Shown here piece after piece: positions 37,633 to 46,057 of a stretch of 64,000 bases of DNA. Numbering within the stretch: position 1 is the stretch's first letter; every line of letters starts with the position of its first letter. Both the position numbers and the translations under genes were made by a program. The DNA comes from Pseudoalteromonas citrea (GTDB taxonomy: Bacteria; Pseudomonadota; Gammaproteobacteria; Enterobacterales; Alteromonadaceae): the NCBI RefSeq assembly GCF_000238375.3, contig NZ_AHBZ03000014.1, forward strand, positions 248,001-312,000. Direction: 5' to 3'. The notes under the pieces were generated by a model. The model had not been told where the DNA came from, searched no databases, and worked only from the letters and a program-made list of their open reading frames with translations.

Positions 37633-38817
37633 CTATTCATCCTCTTGAAAATGAATTTGGTTTTTGCCTTTATTTTTTGCAACATATAAGGCTTCATCTG
37701 CCGCATGGAGTAACTCTTCAGCATTAAATGTATGCTCATAGCTGCCAGCAATCCCTACACTGCATCCACAGCTCACTTGAACATTGTTTTCAAGTTCAAT
37801 AGGTGCTTGAATACTTTTTAATAATCGTTCGCACACTTGTAGTAATACACTTTTTTCTAATGGCTCGATCATCACAACAACAAATTCATCGCCCCCTAAA
37901 CGCGATACAATATCGTAACTGCGAACCTCTTTAAGTAAACGTTTAGCCACGCTAAGTAACACTAAGTCCCCACTTTTATGGCCATATTGATCATTGATTG
38001 GTTTGAAATCATCTAAGTCTAAATACAAGACATAAACGTCTACCGGTGAACGTGATGATTTAGCTGCCAGTCGAGTCAACTCACTAAATAAATACTTTCT
38101 ATTTGCCAAACCCGTTAAATTGTCATGTAATGATTCATATTCAAGTAACTGTTGTAATTCTTCTCGCTTAGCGACCTCTTTTTTAAGCTCTTCTAAACTG
38201 TTTTTCAGCTCCTTTGTGCGCTCTTCAACTCGCAGTTCAAGCTCGCTTTGATAGTTTTGTAGCGTATGGTTGGCTTCTAATAGCGCTTGTTGATTATTAA
38301 AGGCATCAAGCGCTGATGAAATCACGTGACTAATGGTATACAGCAGTTCAACAATAACCCCTGAATACTCTTGTTCGCGTCGATAGGACTGAATAATAAA
38401 TGCGCCAAGAAAAACATCCCGATTTAACAGCGGAAAACACAGCCACTGTTTAGGTAGCGAGCCTAGCACCTCTAGCGTTCCTTTAGAGATTAACGCTTCT
38501 ATATCATCACAGGTAAAATTACAGACCTGCTTTTTTGTCAAAGCATAGGCTGTTAGCGACTTAGATATCTCAGCAACATCTAAGTCTTCTAGATCTTCTG
38601 CGCGTAAATCATCTTTGACATCATGAAAGTAAGGGAAGCTTAAGCGACCATCCTGCTTAAACAGCACAACGTAAAAATTATCGGCATAAGTAATTTTTTG
38701 CAAAATACAGTGAATATCCAATAAAAAACGCTGGATCGAATCACTGGTATTTAAACAAGCCACAATGTCGGCCATGCTATCAATTACATTTTCACTATCG
38801 AGTATAAATTTTGCCAT
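37633..38817 (-). CDS. GAF-coiled coil-GGDEF diguanylate cyclase
   Basis: A 394-residue soluble protein. Residues 1-175 form a GAF-like sensor (ITYADNFYVVLFKQDGRLSFPYF, KQWLCFPLLNRDVFLGAFIIQS), 180-230 a coiled coil (LQNYQSELELRVEERTKELKNSLEELKKE), and the rest a GGDEF domain with LHDNLTGLANRKYLF, LDLDDFKPINDQYGHKSGD, and an intact RLGGDEFVVVM. It should make cyclic di-GMP. An RxxD inhibitory site is not obvious to me upstream of GGDEF. AGGGA precedes the ATG. It is the third cyclic-di-GMP enzyme in the window. Confidence 0.92.
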   Translation of the reverse strand: MAKFILDSENVIDSMADIVACLNTSDSIQRFLLDIHCILQKITYADNFYVVLFKQDGRLSFPYFHDVKDDLRAEDLEDLDVAEISKSLTAYALTKKQVCNFTCDDIEALISKGTLEVLGSLPKQWLCFPLLNRDVFLGAFIIQSYRREQEYSGVIVELLYTISHVISSALDAFNNQQALLEANHTLQNYQSELELRVEERTKELKNSLEELKKEVAKREELQQLLEYESLHDNLTGLANRKYLFSELTRLAAKSSRSPVDVYVLYLDLDDFKPINDQYGHKSGDLVLLSVAKRLLKEVRSYDIVSRLGGDEFVVVMIEPLEKSVLLQVCERLLKSIQAPIELENNVQVSCGCSVGIAGSYEHTFNAEELLHAADEALYVAKNKGKNQIHFQEDE

Positions 38818-38999
38818 TATTTCCCTGTTTCAATTCTGACGCGGAAGACTTTATTAATATTAGCCAATAAAAGTTACAGATCCATAACCAAACCACCTGA
38901 CATTTTCTAACTTACAGAATTTCTTATAATAAATACTTCACAATAAGTAAATAGAATGTGAATATAAATTAATCACTTTCAAAAAAGAGTCGCTAAGTT

Positions 39000-40499
39000 T
39001 TGTATCGTTCTACATTTTTGCTATTACACCTATTTATAATCATCACAGTTTTCACAAGTTTATTCAGTGGCTTAAGAATCGCTACAGTGACCCATGATAG
39101 TTTTTTATTGCTGAGCCCCATTTTACCAGAAGGTAGAGTTCACTTTTGGCACATGTTAAGCGCCTGTACGCTTACCATACTGAGTTTTAGCTATCTTATT
39201 TACAAAAAGAAAAAAAAATCACTTCCAACAGGGAGTAAATATCATATTTTTATTAACCAATTTGGATACCTTGTATTCGTCGTGAGCCTTATTACTGGCT
39301 GGTGTGTCTATTTTAATCTAACTCAATTTGACGTACATACAATACACCTTATATCTGCCCTACTGATCATTGTTTACCTGATCCTGCACAGTTGGGTATA
39401 CGTTATACAATACGGTAAGAAGTTGATAAAAAGGCTACTCTTTATTCCTAAGCGTCAGTTCCCTTGGCTACTGATGTTCACTTTAGTACTTGCAGTACCA
39501 AGCCTTTTTTACGTTTCACAATACAATCAAACATTCCTTCATGTGACATCAATAAAGCCACAAACTTTGATGGAGATTGATGGGTTAGATACTGAAGTTG
39601 CTTGGCAAAATACACCCAGTATTAAGATTCATACCATCGGAGGTGCAAACTTTGTTGACGGCCAAACTACGGTCACCATTAAAGCATTGCATAACCAACA
39701 CGAAACCTTTTTTCTGTTTAAATGGCAAGACCCAACGCACAGCTTAGCGCACCTCCCATTAGAAAAAACGCAAGATGGTTGGAAAGTTAAAGAAAATGGA
39801 TTTGTAAATTTTGATGAAAGAAACCACTACGAAGACAAGTTTGCCGTCATGCTCTCTCACACATGCGGCAGTGGTGCTGACGGAACAACCCATTTAGGAA
39901 AAAAACCACTTGATAATAAACCCAGTAATTGGCATGGCAAAGGCTACCACGCCAGTGTAGATGGCAATATAAGAGATTTATGGCACTGGAAAGCCGTACG
40001 TACGAATGACATGGTCCTTGCCGATGATAACTTTGTAGGCCCTCCCGCCCAGCCTTTGCATGGTCAAAGGCGCTATAGCGCAGGCTACTTACCAGATGGA
40101 AAAGAAAGTGGTGCATACGTCATGAATTGGCAATGGTATAGCCAAAAAGGCATTATACCAAAACGATTGCCCGACACCTTAACAGCGCCAAACCAAGTTC
40201 TTCCTTGGTTTGGCTCTTCCCCATATCAATCAGCCAAAGATAATTATCCAATCGGTAGTCAGATCCCCTCCGTGCTTTATCGCTCCAATCGCTTCGAGGG
40301 AGATCGTGCTGATGTACGCACTCGCGGACATTGGAAAGATGGGATGTGGACATTAGAGCTCGTGCGTAAAAACCAGACAAATTCAGACCATGATGTTGCA
40401 CTACAAAATGGGATTTGTATGTGGGTATCCGCCTTTGATCATAGTCAAATTGCACACACCCGTCACAATGCAGCCATTGCGCTAAGGTACTCGCTATGA
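39000..40499 (+). CDS. Membrane cytochrome b-like protein with ethylbenzene-dehydrogenase-type haem domain
   Basis: A 499-residue protein in two parts. Residues 1-172 have five hydrophobic segments with histidines in LLLHLF, RVHFWHML, DVHTIHLIS and LILHSWVY, the pattern of a dihaem cytochrome b561 membrane domain. Residues 180-499 resemble the ethylbenzene dehydrogenase gamma-type haem b domain (PF09459-like): ALHNQHETFFLFKWQDPTHS, DEDKFAVMLSHTCG-like region, WHWKAVRTNDM, GHWKDGMWTLELVRK. The fusion suggests electron transfer between quinones and a periplasmic partner. Start TTG at 39000 (no ATG fits before the first helix). It overlaps the next gene as ATGA and begins a three-gene operon. 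Partner enzyme unknown. Confidence 0.75.
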   Translation: MYRSTFLLLHLFIIITVFTSLFSGLRIATVTHDSFLLLSPILPEGRVHFWHMLSACTLTILSFSYLIYKKKKKSLPTGSKYHIFINQFGYLVFVVSLITGWCVYFNLTQFDVHTIHLISALLIIVYLILHSWVYVIQYGKKLIKRLLFIPKRQFPWLLMFTLVLAVPSLFYVSQYNQTFLHVTSIKPQTLMEIDGLDTEVAWQNTPSIKIHTIGGANFVDGQTTVTIKALHNQHETFFLFKWQDPTHSLAHLPLEKTQDGWKVKENGFVNFDERNHYEDKFAVMLSHTCGSGADGTTHLGKKPLDNKPSNWHGKGYHASVDGNIRDLWHWKAVRTNDMVLADDNFVGPPAQPLHGQRRYSAGYLPDGKESGAYVMNWQWYSQKGIIPKRLPDTLTAPNQVLPWFGSSPYQSAKDNYPIGSQIPSVLYRSNRFEGDRADVRTRGHWKDGMWTLELVRKNQTNSDHDVALQNGICMWVSAFDHSQIAHTRHNAAIALRYSL

Positions 40500-41194
40500 A
40501 AGCCAGAATAGTGAGTTCACTCTTAATACTTGCAGCCATTACTCTCTACTGTTCATCAGAGCGGACTGCTGAGCCCAGCCATGAACACCCCCGTTATACA
40601 AAAATATCAGCTGATGGTGAACCCTTAAAGCCATGGCAAGGACCTTGGTCATGTGTGCTGGATCACCAAAATAACCTTCTGTGGGAAGTTAAAACAGATA
40701 ACGAGTCTATCCATGATGGATATTGGACTTACTCATGGTTTAACAACCACAGCGGTGAAGAAAATCTCGGCGATTGCTATTTTGAACCAGCGCGCTGTGA
40801 TACTCAGGATCTAGTGCGCCACACTAACCGCGATGGATTATGTGGCGTAAAAAGCTGGCGCTTGCCTACGCACGCAGAGCTACAAAGCTTGGTTGAAGCA
40901 CCAACGCGCCCAAGCAGTACACATATAGCACATGACTACTTTATCCATATCAAGCATGGCGATTATTGGACGTCAGACAGCGACGATCAGCTACCGTCGC
41001 ATTTCAAACAATTTCAAATAGGTGGCAAAGCCGTTAACTTTCATACAGGTCAGAGCATGACCTTACCTTATCGCAATGCCGCCTTTACCATGTTGGTCAG
41101 CGCTGCACCCAATTTAACTGCCATTAGATTAAACACTCCGCGGTTATCTAGCCGCACCTCTGTCATTACACAACCAAAGGAAAACAATAAATGA
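40496..41194 (+). CDS. DUF1566 (Lcl C-terminal-like) secreted protein
   Basis: A 232-residue protein with an N-terminal signal peptide (about residues 1-20; the cysteine at 19 is not in a good lipobox). The body shows the DUF1566 pattern: CVLDHQNNLLWEVKTDN, then WTYSWFNNHSG, CGVKSWRLPTHAELQSLVE (the SWRLPTxxEL signature), YFIHIKHGDYWTSDSDD and a C-terminal LPYRNAAFTMLV. This beta-rich fold resembles C-type-lectin/FGE-like domains and is found on secreted proteins; its role is unknown. Start overlaps the stop of the haem protein gene by four bases, and its own stop overlaps the metallophosphatase start, so the three are one translationally coupled operon. Confidence 0.8.
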   Translation: MKARIVSSLLILAAITLYCSSERTAEPSHEHPRYTKISADGEPLKPWQGPWSCVLDHQNNLLWEVKTDNESIHDGYWTYSWFNNHSGEENLGDCYFEPARCDTQDLVRHTNRDGLCGVKSWRLPTHAELQSLVEAPTRPSSTHIAHDYFIHIKHGDYWTSDSDDQLPSHFKQFQIGGKAVNFHTGQSMTLPYRNAAFTMLVSAAPNLTAIRLNTPRLSSRTSVITQPKENNK

Positions 41195-43158
41195 AACAAC
41201 CTATTGTGAGTCTAGCTATCGGGCTAGCACTCGCCAGCAGTGCCGCCCATGCTGGTAGCCAGTACCACAGGCTGATCTGGGATAGTAACCCTAGTCAACA
41301 AGCCACGATTGGATTTACTCCAACCACGGGTAGCAATCACGTTGTGAAGTATGGGACCTCTACCAACGAACAAACATGGCAAACTAAACAAGTATCTGCA
41401 TCGCATACTTTCGCGAGCAGTTTACAGAGCAAATTTGTCACATTTACTGGACTGTCTGCGAATAGTAATATTTATTATCGCGTGTGCGACAGTGAAGGCT
41501 GTGGTGAACGTTTGTGGTTTAAAACCGCACCAACATCAAGCAACGGATTTACCGTGGTTGCTGGCGGGGATACACGAACCGGCTGGACAAACCGCCGAAA
41601 AGGCAACCAGCTAATCGCTAAAATTAGACCGCTCTTTATTATGCATGGTGGGGACTACACTAACGCTAATTCATCATCTGAAATGAAAGAGTACCTTAAA
41701 GATTGGCAGTTAACCTTCTCAACAGACCAAATCGATGGCATAAGTTACAAACGTATTTACCCATTTGTTGCAACACATGGTAATCACGAAGACGGTAACT
41801 ATAAAACCCTATGTCAGGTTTTCGGGGTAGACTTTAATAAAGATGGCAGCTGTACCAGCTCAGATACCTATGGGGCATTCAATGTCAGTCAATTGTTGCG
41901 TGTCTACACACTGAATAGCCAGTACAAAAATAGTGGTTGGTCAAACTATGCGACCACCATGAATAATTGGCTAAAACAAGACCTTACATCTCAAGGTTCA
42001 AGCGCTAAATGGCGTGTTGCGCAGTACCATAAGCCTATGTACCCACATTATTCAGGAAAGTCTGACAACACCATTTTACACACGTGGTGGGCGCAAAATT
42101 TTTATGATAAAAAAATGAACCTGGTTGTTGAGTCTGATACCCATATCAACAAAATTACCGAAGCACTGCAACCCTCAGGCAGTAACTTTGTAAAAACAAC
42201 CACTGGCGGCACAGTCTATGTGGGTGAAGGCAGTTGGGGTGCACCTGCGCGATCAGCTAATGATCCCAAGTCTTGGACCATTGACCTTGCCAGTATTCAA
42301 CAGTTTAAAGTAATGAGTGTTACCAATAACAACTTAACAGTGAGAACGGCTCAGTTTGACAGTACTGCTAGTACATTAACTAAAGCCCAGCGTGACGCTG
42401 ATCCTCTCGCATTACCCACAAACATCAATTGGTGGTATGCAAACGGTTTGGGAGAAGAGCTGGTATTAAAACAAAGCGCGTCAGGGTTAAGTATTATAGA
42501 TAACACAACGGATCCCGTTGACCCACCAGCAGATACGCCACTGTCTAATAATACGCCGGTTTCCGGGCAATCTGGCAACAAAGGCAGTCAAGCCTATTAC
42601 GTTTTAGATGTGCCAGCTGGCGCAAAAACACTCTCATTTAAAACCTCTGGTGGTTCAGGCGATGTAGATATGTATGTTAAACATGCGACTAAACCGACAG
42701 CTAATAGCTACGATTGCCGCCCGTACAAATCAGGTAATAACGAAACCTGTGATATTAGCCCAATTCAAACGGGTAAATATTACGTCATGTTATCTGGTTA
42801 TGCAGCATACAGTGGCGTTAGCTTGGTCGCGAGTTTTGACTCAACAACTCCACCAGATAATGGTGGTTCTGAGCAATGGCCAAACCTTAGTGCGAATAAA
42901 GATCAATGGGTATACAAAACACTCACGCTACCAAGTGGCGTAAATACCTTAACGGTTAATTCAGCATCTGGGACAGGTGATGCAGACCTTTACGTTCGCT
43001 TTGGCAGTCAACCAACCTCATCAAGCTATGACTGTCGACCTTACAAAGATGGTAATGTGGAAAATTGTGTATTATCAAATCCACAAGCAGGCACATGGCA
43101 TATCGCCTTACGTGGATATAGTGCGTTTAGCGGAGTGACGGTCACAGCGAAATATTAA
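41191..43158 (+). CDS. Secreted metallophosphatase with two C-terminal PPC domains
   Basis: A 655-residue exported protein (signal peptide ending SSAAHA). Residues 23-115 form a fibronectin-III-like domain as in purple acid phosphatases (LIWDSNPSQQATIGFTP, NIYYRVCDSEGCG). The calcineurin-like phosphoesterase core follows: VVAGGDTRTG, FIMHGGDYTN, FVATHGNHEDG, RVAQYHKPMYPHY and VVESDTHIN, covering the metal-binding blocks GD, GGD, GNHE, H and the final HxH-type block in which the first H is replaced (DTH). Two bacterial pre-peptidase C-terminal (PPC) domains end the protein, each with GDxDxYV and SYDCRPYKxG. Such domains occur on secreted enzymes of Alteromonadales and Vibrio, often removed after export. 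Last gene of the operon; AAGGAA before the ATG. Confidence 0.87.
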   Translation: MKQPIVSLAIGLALASSAAHAGSQYHRLIWDSNPSQQATIGFTPTTGSNHVVKYGTSTNEQTWQTKQVSASHTFASSLQSKFVTFTGLSANSNIYYRVCDSEGCGERLWFKTAPTSSNGFTVVAGGDTRTGWTNRRKGNQLIAKIRPLFIMHGGDYTNANSSSEMKEYLKDWQLTFSTDQIDGISYKRIYPFVATHGNHEDGNYKTLCQVFGVDFNKDGSCTSSDTYGAFNVSQLLRVYTLNSQYKNSGWSNYATTMNNWLKQDLTSQGSSAKWRVAQYHKPMYPHYSGKSDNTILHTWWAQNFYDKKMNLVVESDTHINKITEALQPSGSNFVKTTTGGTVYVGEGSWGAPARSANDPKSWTIDLASIQQFKVMSVTNNNLTVRTAQFDSTASTLTKAQRDADPLALPTNINWWYANGLGEELVLKQSASGLSIIDNTTDPVDPPADTPLSNNTPVSGQSGNKGSQAYYVLDVPAGAKTLSFKTSGGSGDVDMYVKHATKPTANSYDCRPYKSGNNETCDISPIQTGKYYVMLSGYAAYSGVSLVASFDSTTPPDNGGSEQWPNLSANKDQWVYKTLTLPSGVNTLTVNSASGTGDADLYVRFGSQPTSSSYDCRPYKDGNVENCVLSNPQAGTWHIALRGYSAFSGVTVTAKY

Positions 43159-43236
43159 TTAAGCACATACTTTGCCTCTTGTTATCTACTAATTTCGCCA
43201 TACAATGGCTGCAACAAGACAACAAGGGGCATTTTT

Positions 43237-43677
43237 ATGGAGTTTTTACACACAATGGTACGCGTTGCTGATTTAGACGCGTCGATGCATTTTTACTGTG
43301 ATTTACTTGGCTTAATTGAGGTAAAACGATACGACAGCGAAAGAGGCCGATTTACACTGGTTTATTTAGCTGCGGCAGGGCAATTAGACGAAGCTAAAAA
43401 CACCTTTAAACCGACGATTGAATTAACCTATAACTGGGATAAAGAACAATACAGTGGTGGCAGAAATTTTGGCCACTTGGCCTTTTCCGTCGACAATATC
43501 TATGACGCCTGTAATAAACTCATGTCTGCCGGTGTCGTTATTAACCGCCCACCTCGTTGTGGCCATATGGCATTTGTCCAATCACCCGATGGTATTTCAA
43601 TTGAACTCCTACAAAAAGGCGAAGCGCTATCAAGCCAAGAACCTTGGCAGTCAATGGAAAATACGGGGAGTTGGTAA
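43237..43677 (+). CDS. VOC-family protein, lactoylglutathione-lyase-like
   Basis: A 146-residue protein of the vicinal-oxygen-chelate fold, closest by eye to glyoxalase I: MEFLHTMVRVADLDASMHFYCDLLGLIEVKRYDSERGRFTLVYLA, ELTYNWDKEQYSGGRNFGHLAFSVDNIYD, and a C-terminal QSPDGISIELLQK. Metal ligand positions (His6, Glu in ELTYN, His in GHLAF, Glu in IELLQ) are all present, so glyoxalase I activity is plausible. AAGGGG lies before the ATG. It stands alone on the plus strand with a short hairpin after the stop. Confidence 0.85.
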   Translation: MEFLHTMVRVADLDASMHFYCDLLGLIEVKRYDSERGRFTLVYLAAAGQLDEAKNTFKPTIELTYNWDKEQYSGGRNFGHLAFSVDNIYDACNKLMSAGVVINRPPRCGHMAFVQSPDGISIELLQKGEALSSQEPWQSMENTGSW

Positions 43678-43679
43678 GG

Positions 43680-43697
43680 TAGCGCCTTGTGGCGCTA
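43680..43697 (+). terminator. Short GC hairpin after the VOC gene
   Basis: TAGCGCC and GGCGCTA around loop TTGT, directly after the stop codon. No T tract follows, so it is a weak candidate for termination between two convergent genes. Confidence 0.4.
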
Positions 43698-43748
43698 TAT
43701 ATTGAAATTAAAAACGATAAATCACGCTCAGGTTGTCACCGTCGTTGC

Positions 43749-44540
43749 TTAAGCGTGCAGTAAGTGTACATCGCTAAACCAGCCTTGTTGAATACCCAGT
43801 TGTAATACACTGATCACAAACATAGAACCTGCCTGTTCGTCTTCAAACTCCCCTACCACAGATTGACATACCATACTAAACGGCATACCTTGTGCGATAC
43901 TTTGTATGCATTGCCATTGCAATGCTGTTAATGGATGAAATCCTGTGCGCAACGTGGCTTCGCGCGCAACAAGCCAATAGTGTGGGCCCTTAATATCTGC
44001 ATTTGGTGGCACATTTTTTTCTTTTAACGCTTGCCAGCTTTCAACTGCTGCATAATCACACGTTAAAAAATGCACACTCGGATGTAATACTAAAATCATG
44101 TTAGGCCATTGGCCAATATCAATAGCTTGTAATTGCGGCCAACTTAGCGTTGTGGCGTCAGCACTGTCAAAAGCACGCAGCAGAATACGTTCAAACTCAG
44201 CTATTTCAGCCAGAATACCATGCGCAGAGAAAGGCGCGGTCATCCGTAAAAACTCCGGTAATCTATCACCAAATTGGCGCAGTGAACGGGACTGCGAAGG
44301 AAAGCTAGCAATATATTGTGTCAACATGAGATTGAATAAGTCATCACCTAAGTAGAACCCTAACGTCTCATGGTCTTGTTCTAATACGCCTCTCAGCCTG
44401 ATTTGATAAGCATTTTGATAAATCTCTAAACGCTGATTAACCTGAAGCGGAGGTTGATCTTCAATGTCTTGCATTAGCCCTGTATTGCCTTGCTGCAACA
44501 GTGCAATAAAAGCGTTTTGTAAACTGGCTAGGTCACCCAT
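43749..44540 (-). CDS. DUF2063 family RiPP partner protein (BufC/HvfC-like)
   Basis: A 263-residue protein: LQNAFIALLQQGN near the N-terminus, then RLEIYQNAYQIRLRGVLEQDHETLGFYLGDDLFNLMLTQYIASFPSQSRSLRQFGDRLPEFL, the signature of the DUF2063 putative DNA-binding domain, followed by a second helical domain. Proteins of this family act as partners of DUF692/MNIO enzymes; they are thought to deliver the precursor peptide to the enzyme rather than to bind DNA. The gene begins one base after the MNIO gene, with its GGAGG site inside it. It is the last gene of a three-gene bufferin-type operon. Confidence 0.88.
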   Translation of the reverse strand: MGDLASLQNAFIALLQQGNTGLMQDIEDQPPLQVNQRLEIYQNAYQIRLRGVLEQDHETLGFYLGDDLFNLMLTQYIASFPSQSRSLRQFGDRLPEFLRMTAPFSAHGILAEIAEFERILLRAFDSADATTLSWPQLQAIDIGQWPNMILVLHPSVHFLTCDYAAVESWQALKEKNVPPNADIKGPHYWLVAREATLRTGFHPLTALQWQCIQSIAQGMPFSMVCQSVVGEFEDEQAGSMFVISVLQLGIQQGWFSDVHLLHA

Positions 44541-44541
44541 T

Positions 44542-45363
44542 TTACCTCCAGTGGTCGTGCGTTAATGCTTTGGCATGATCCAGTTCAGCGAGTAAATCAA
44601 CCAAGGGAGGAAAGTTATCATCTCGTTCGATCATGGTGCTCACAGCAGGGAGTTGCTGACTAAATTGCGAAAACAATGACCATACCGCATCACATACAGG
44701 CTCGTCATGTGTATCTATAATGTGACTGTCAAAATCTTTATGGCCCGCCAAGTGGATTTGGGCAATGCTGCGCTTCGGGATTGCATTTAAATATTCCATG
44801 GCTGAGAAGTTGTGGTTACGTGCACTTACATAAACATTATTAATGTCCAATAAGAATTGGCAACCTGTTTGGGCATGCAATTGAGCTAAAAACTCCCACT
44901 CTGTCATGTATGACTGCTTATAAGTCAAGTAACTCGATACATTCTCAAATATCATCGGCCTTTCTAAATAGTCTTGTACCTGTGATATCCGCTGTGTTAA
45001 GTGATTAAGTGCTTCTTCGGTATAGGGCATAGGCAGTAAATCGTGACTATTGAACTCACCTAACGCGCTAAAACAGAGGTGATCTGAGACCCACACAGGG
45101 TTAACTCGCTCAATGGTACTTTTCAATTGCCTTAAATAATCAAAATTAAGCGGATCAGTACTACCTATAGACATGGATACCCCATGCATCACTATCGGAT
45201 ACTGCTCTTTTATTTGTGATAGGTAGTGCCATGGCTTCCCACCTGACACAAAATAGTTTTCTGAAATGATTTCAAACCAGTCTATGGCTGGTCGCTCTGA
45301 GATAATTTGCTCGAAGTAGCATGTACGCAACCCCATCCCAAAGCCTAAAAACGGTACTGACAT
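44542..45363 (-). CDS. DUF692/MNIO family multinuclear iron oxidase (BufB/HvfB-like)
   Basis: A 273-residue TIM-barrel enzyme of the MNIO family: LGFGMGLRTCYFEQIISERPAIDWFEIISENYFVSGG, PIVMHGVSMSIGSTDPLN, VSDHLCFSALG, MIFENVSSYLTYKQSYMTEWEFL, FLLDINNVYVSARNH, and IAQIHLAGHKDFDSHIIDTHDEPV. The His, Asp, Glu and Asn residues of the iron site seen in this family are present (HG, DH, ENV, DINN, HLAGH, DTHD). MNIO enzymes oxidise cysteines in ribosomal peptides, making products such as oxazolones with thioamides. Here the substrate should be the cysteine-rich protein encoded 69 bases upstream. AGGAAA precedes the ATG. Confidence 0.93.
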   Translation of the reverse strand: MSVPFLGFGMGLRTCYFEQIISERPAIDWFEIISENYFVSGGKPWHYLSQIKEQYPIVMHGVSMSIGSTDPLNFDYLRQLKSTIERVNPVWVSDHLCFSALGEFNSHDLLPMPYTEEALNHLTQRISQVQDYLERPMIFENVSSYLTYKQSYMTEWEFLAQLHAQTGCQFLLDINNVYVSARNHNFSAMEYLNAIPKRSIAQIHLAGHKDFDSHIIDTHDEPVCDAVWSLFSQFSQQLPAVSTMIERDDNFPPLVDLLAELDHAKALTHDHWR

Positions 45364-45432
45364 AGGTTTCCTAAGTGATAAGGCTATCCATAGCCTTTCG
45401 TGAACGAATAAACTCGAACTGGTAAAGTCAAA

Positions 45433-45903
45433 TTAACTTTTTACTTTACCACCAATATCGCCGCAAGATTTTGCTGGCATAGAAACAAACCCAGTCCCTT
45501 TACATGACGCTTGGCCTGCGCAGGCATTACTTGCCGTTTTACAGTCATTATGACCACCACAAATATTCACATCATGACAATGCACCAATGCCGCTTTTGC
45601 AATCTCCCCTACCCAAGCATCTTTTGTTTTACCACCTACGTCACCGCAGGCTTTTTTAGGCATGGCAACAAACCCTGTACCTTTGCAAGATGCTTGACCC
45701 GCACATGCATTGCTCGCCGTTTTACAGTCATTATGACCACCACATACGTTCACATCATAACAATGAACGAGATCAGTAGAACTTGCACTGGCTGCAGCAC
45801 TGGCCGTTGCCGAGCCTGCCGATGAATTTGACGTACTAGTACTGTTACAACCAACTAACCCGGCAACCATCATTGCCATTGCTGCGCCTGTAAGTGCTTT
45901 CAT
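45433..45903 (-). CDS. Bufferin-like RiPP precursor with duplicated core and lipobox
   Basis: A 156-residue, cysteine-rich exported protein. Residues 1-19 form a signal with a lipobox (AGLVGC, Cys19), so it may be lipidated. A low-complexity Ser/Ala/Thr linker follows (20-43). Then two nearly identical 50-residue units (45-94 and 106-155), each with six cysteines in the pattern VHCxDVNxCGGHNDC, [15 protein letters not shown], and a last Cys before GDxGGK. The units resemble the core of BufA2-type bufferins, peptides that MNIO enzymes convert into copper-binding products. The enzyme and partner genes follow on the same strand. Most bufferins that I know have one unit and an ordinary signal peptide, so the tandem lipoprotein form is unusual. 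GAGGAAA precedes the ATG. Confidence 0.85.
   Translation of the reverse strand: MKALTGAAMAMMVAGLVGCNSTSTSNSSAGSATASAAASASSTDLVHCYDVNVCGGHNDCKTASNACAGQASCKGTGFVAMPKKACGDVGGKTKDAWVGEIAKAALVHCHDVNICGGHNDCKTASNACAGQASCKGTGFVSMPAKSCGDIGGKVKS
45439..45771 (-). repeat. Tandem 50-codon duplication inside the bufferin-like gene
   Basis: Codons 45-94 (45771-45622) and 106-155 (45588-45439) encode units with about 43 of 50 identical residues; all six cysteines per unit are conserved. Eleven codons separate them, giving a period of 61 codons. The duplication looks recent at the protein level. Confidence 0.9.
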
Positions 45904-46004
45904 GTGAATTTCCTCTTTGTTTTATAAGCATGGTAGTTGACCCACTTAATCCAAGATCTATTTCAGTTTAGGTAAGGTTTTTGTTTTTGCCGCGTTCCAA
46001 AAAT

Positions 46005-46032
46005 AAAAAAAGGCAGCACAGCCACCTTTTTT
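46005..46032. terminator. Terminator between the collagenase and bufferin operons
   Basis: AAAAAAAGG and CCTTTTTT flank an eleven-base stretch containing a GC-rich short loop. The hairpin has A and T tracts on both sides. On the minus strand it follows the collagenase stop by about 25 bases and so separates it from the bufferin operon further along. Confidence 0.75.
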
Positions 46033-46057
46033 ACAAGCACTTAATTAGAGAAAGAAA

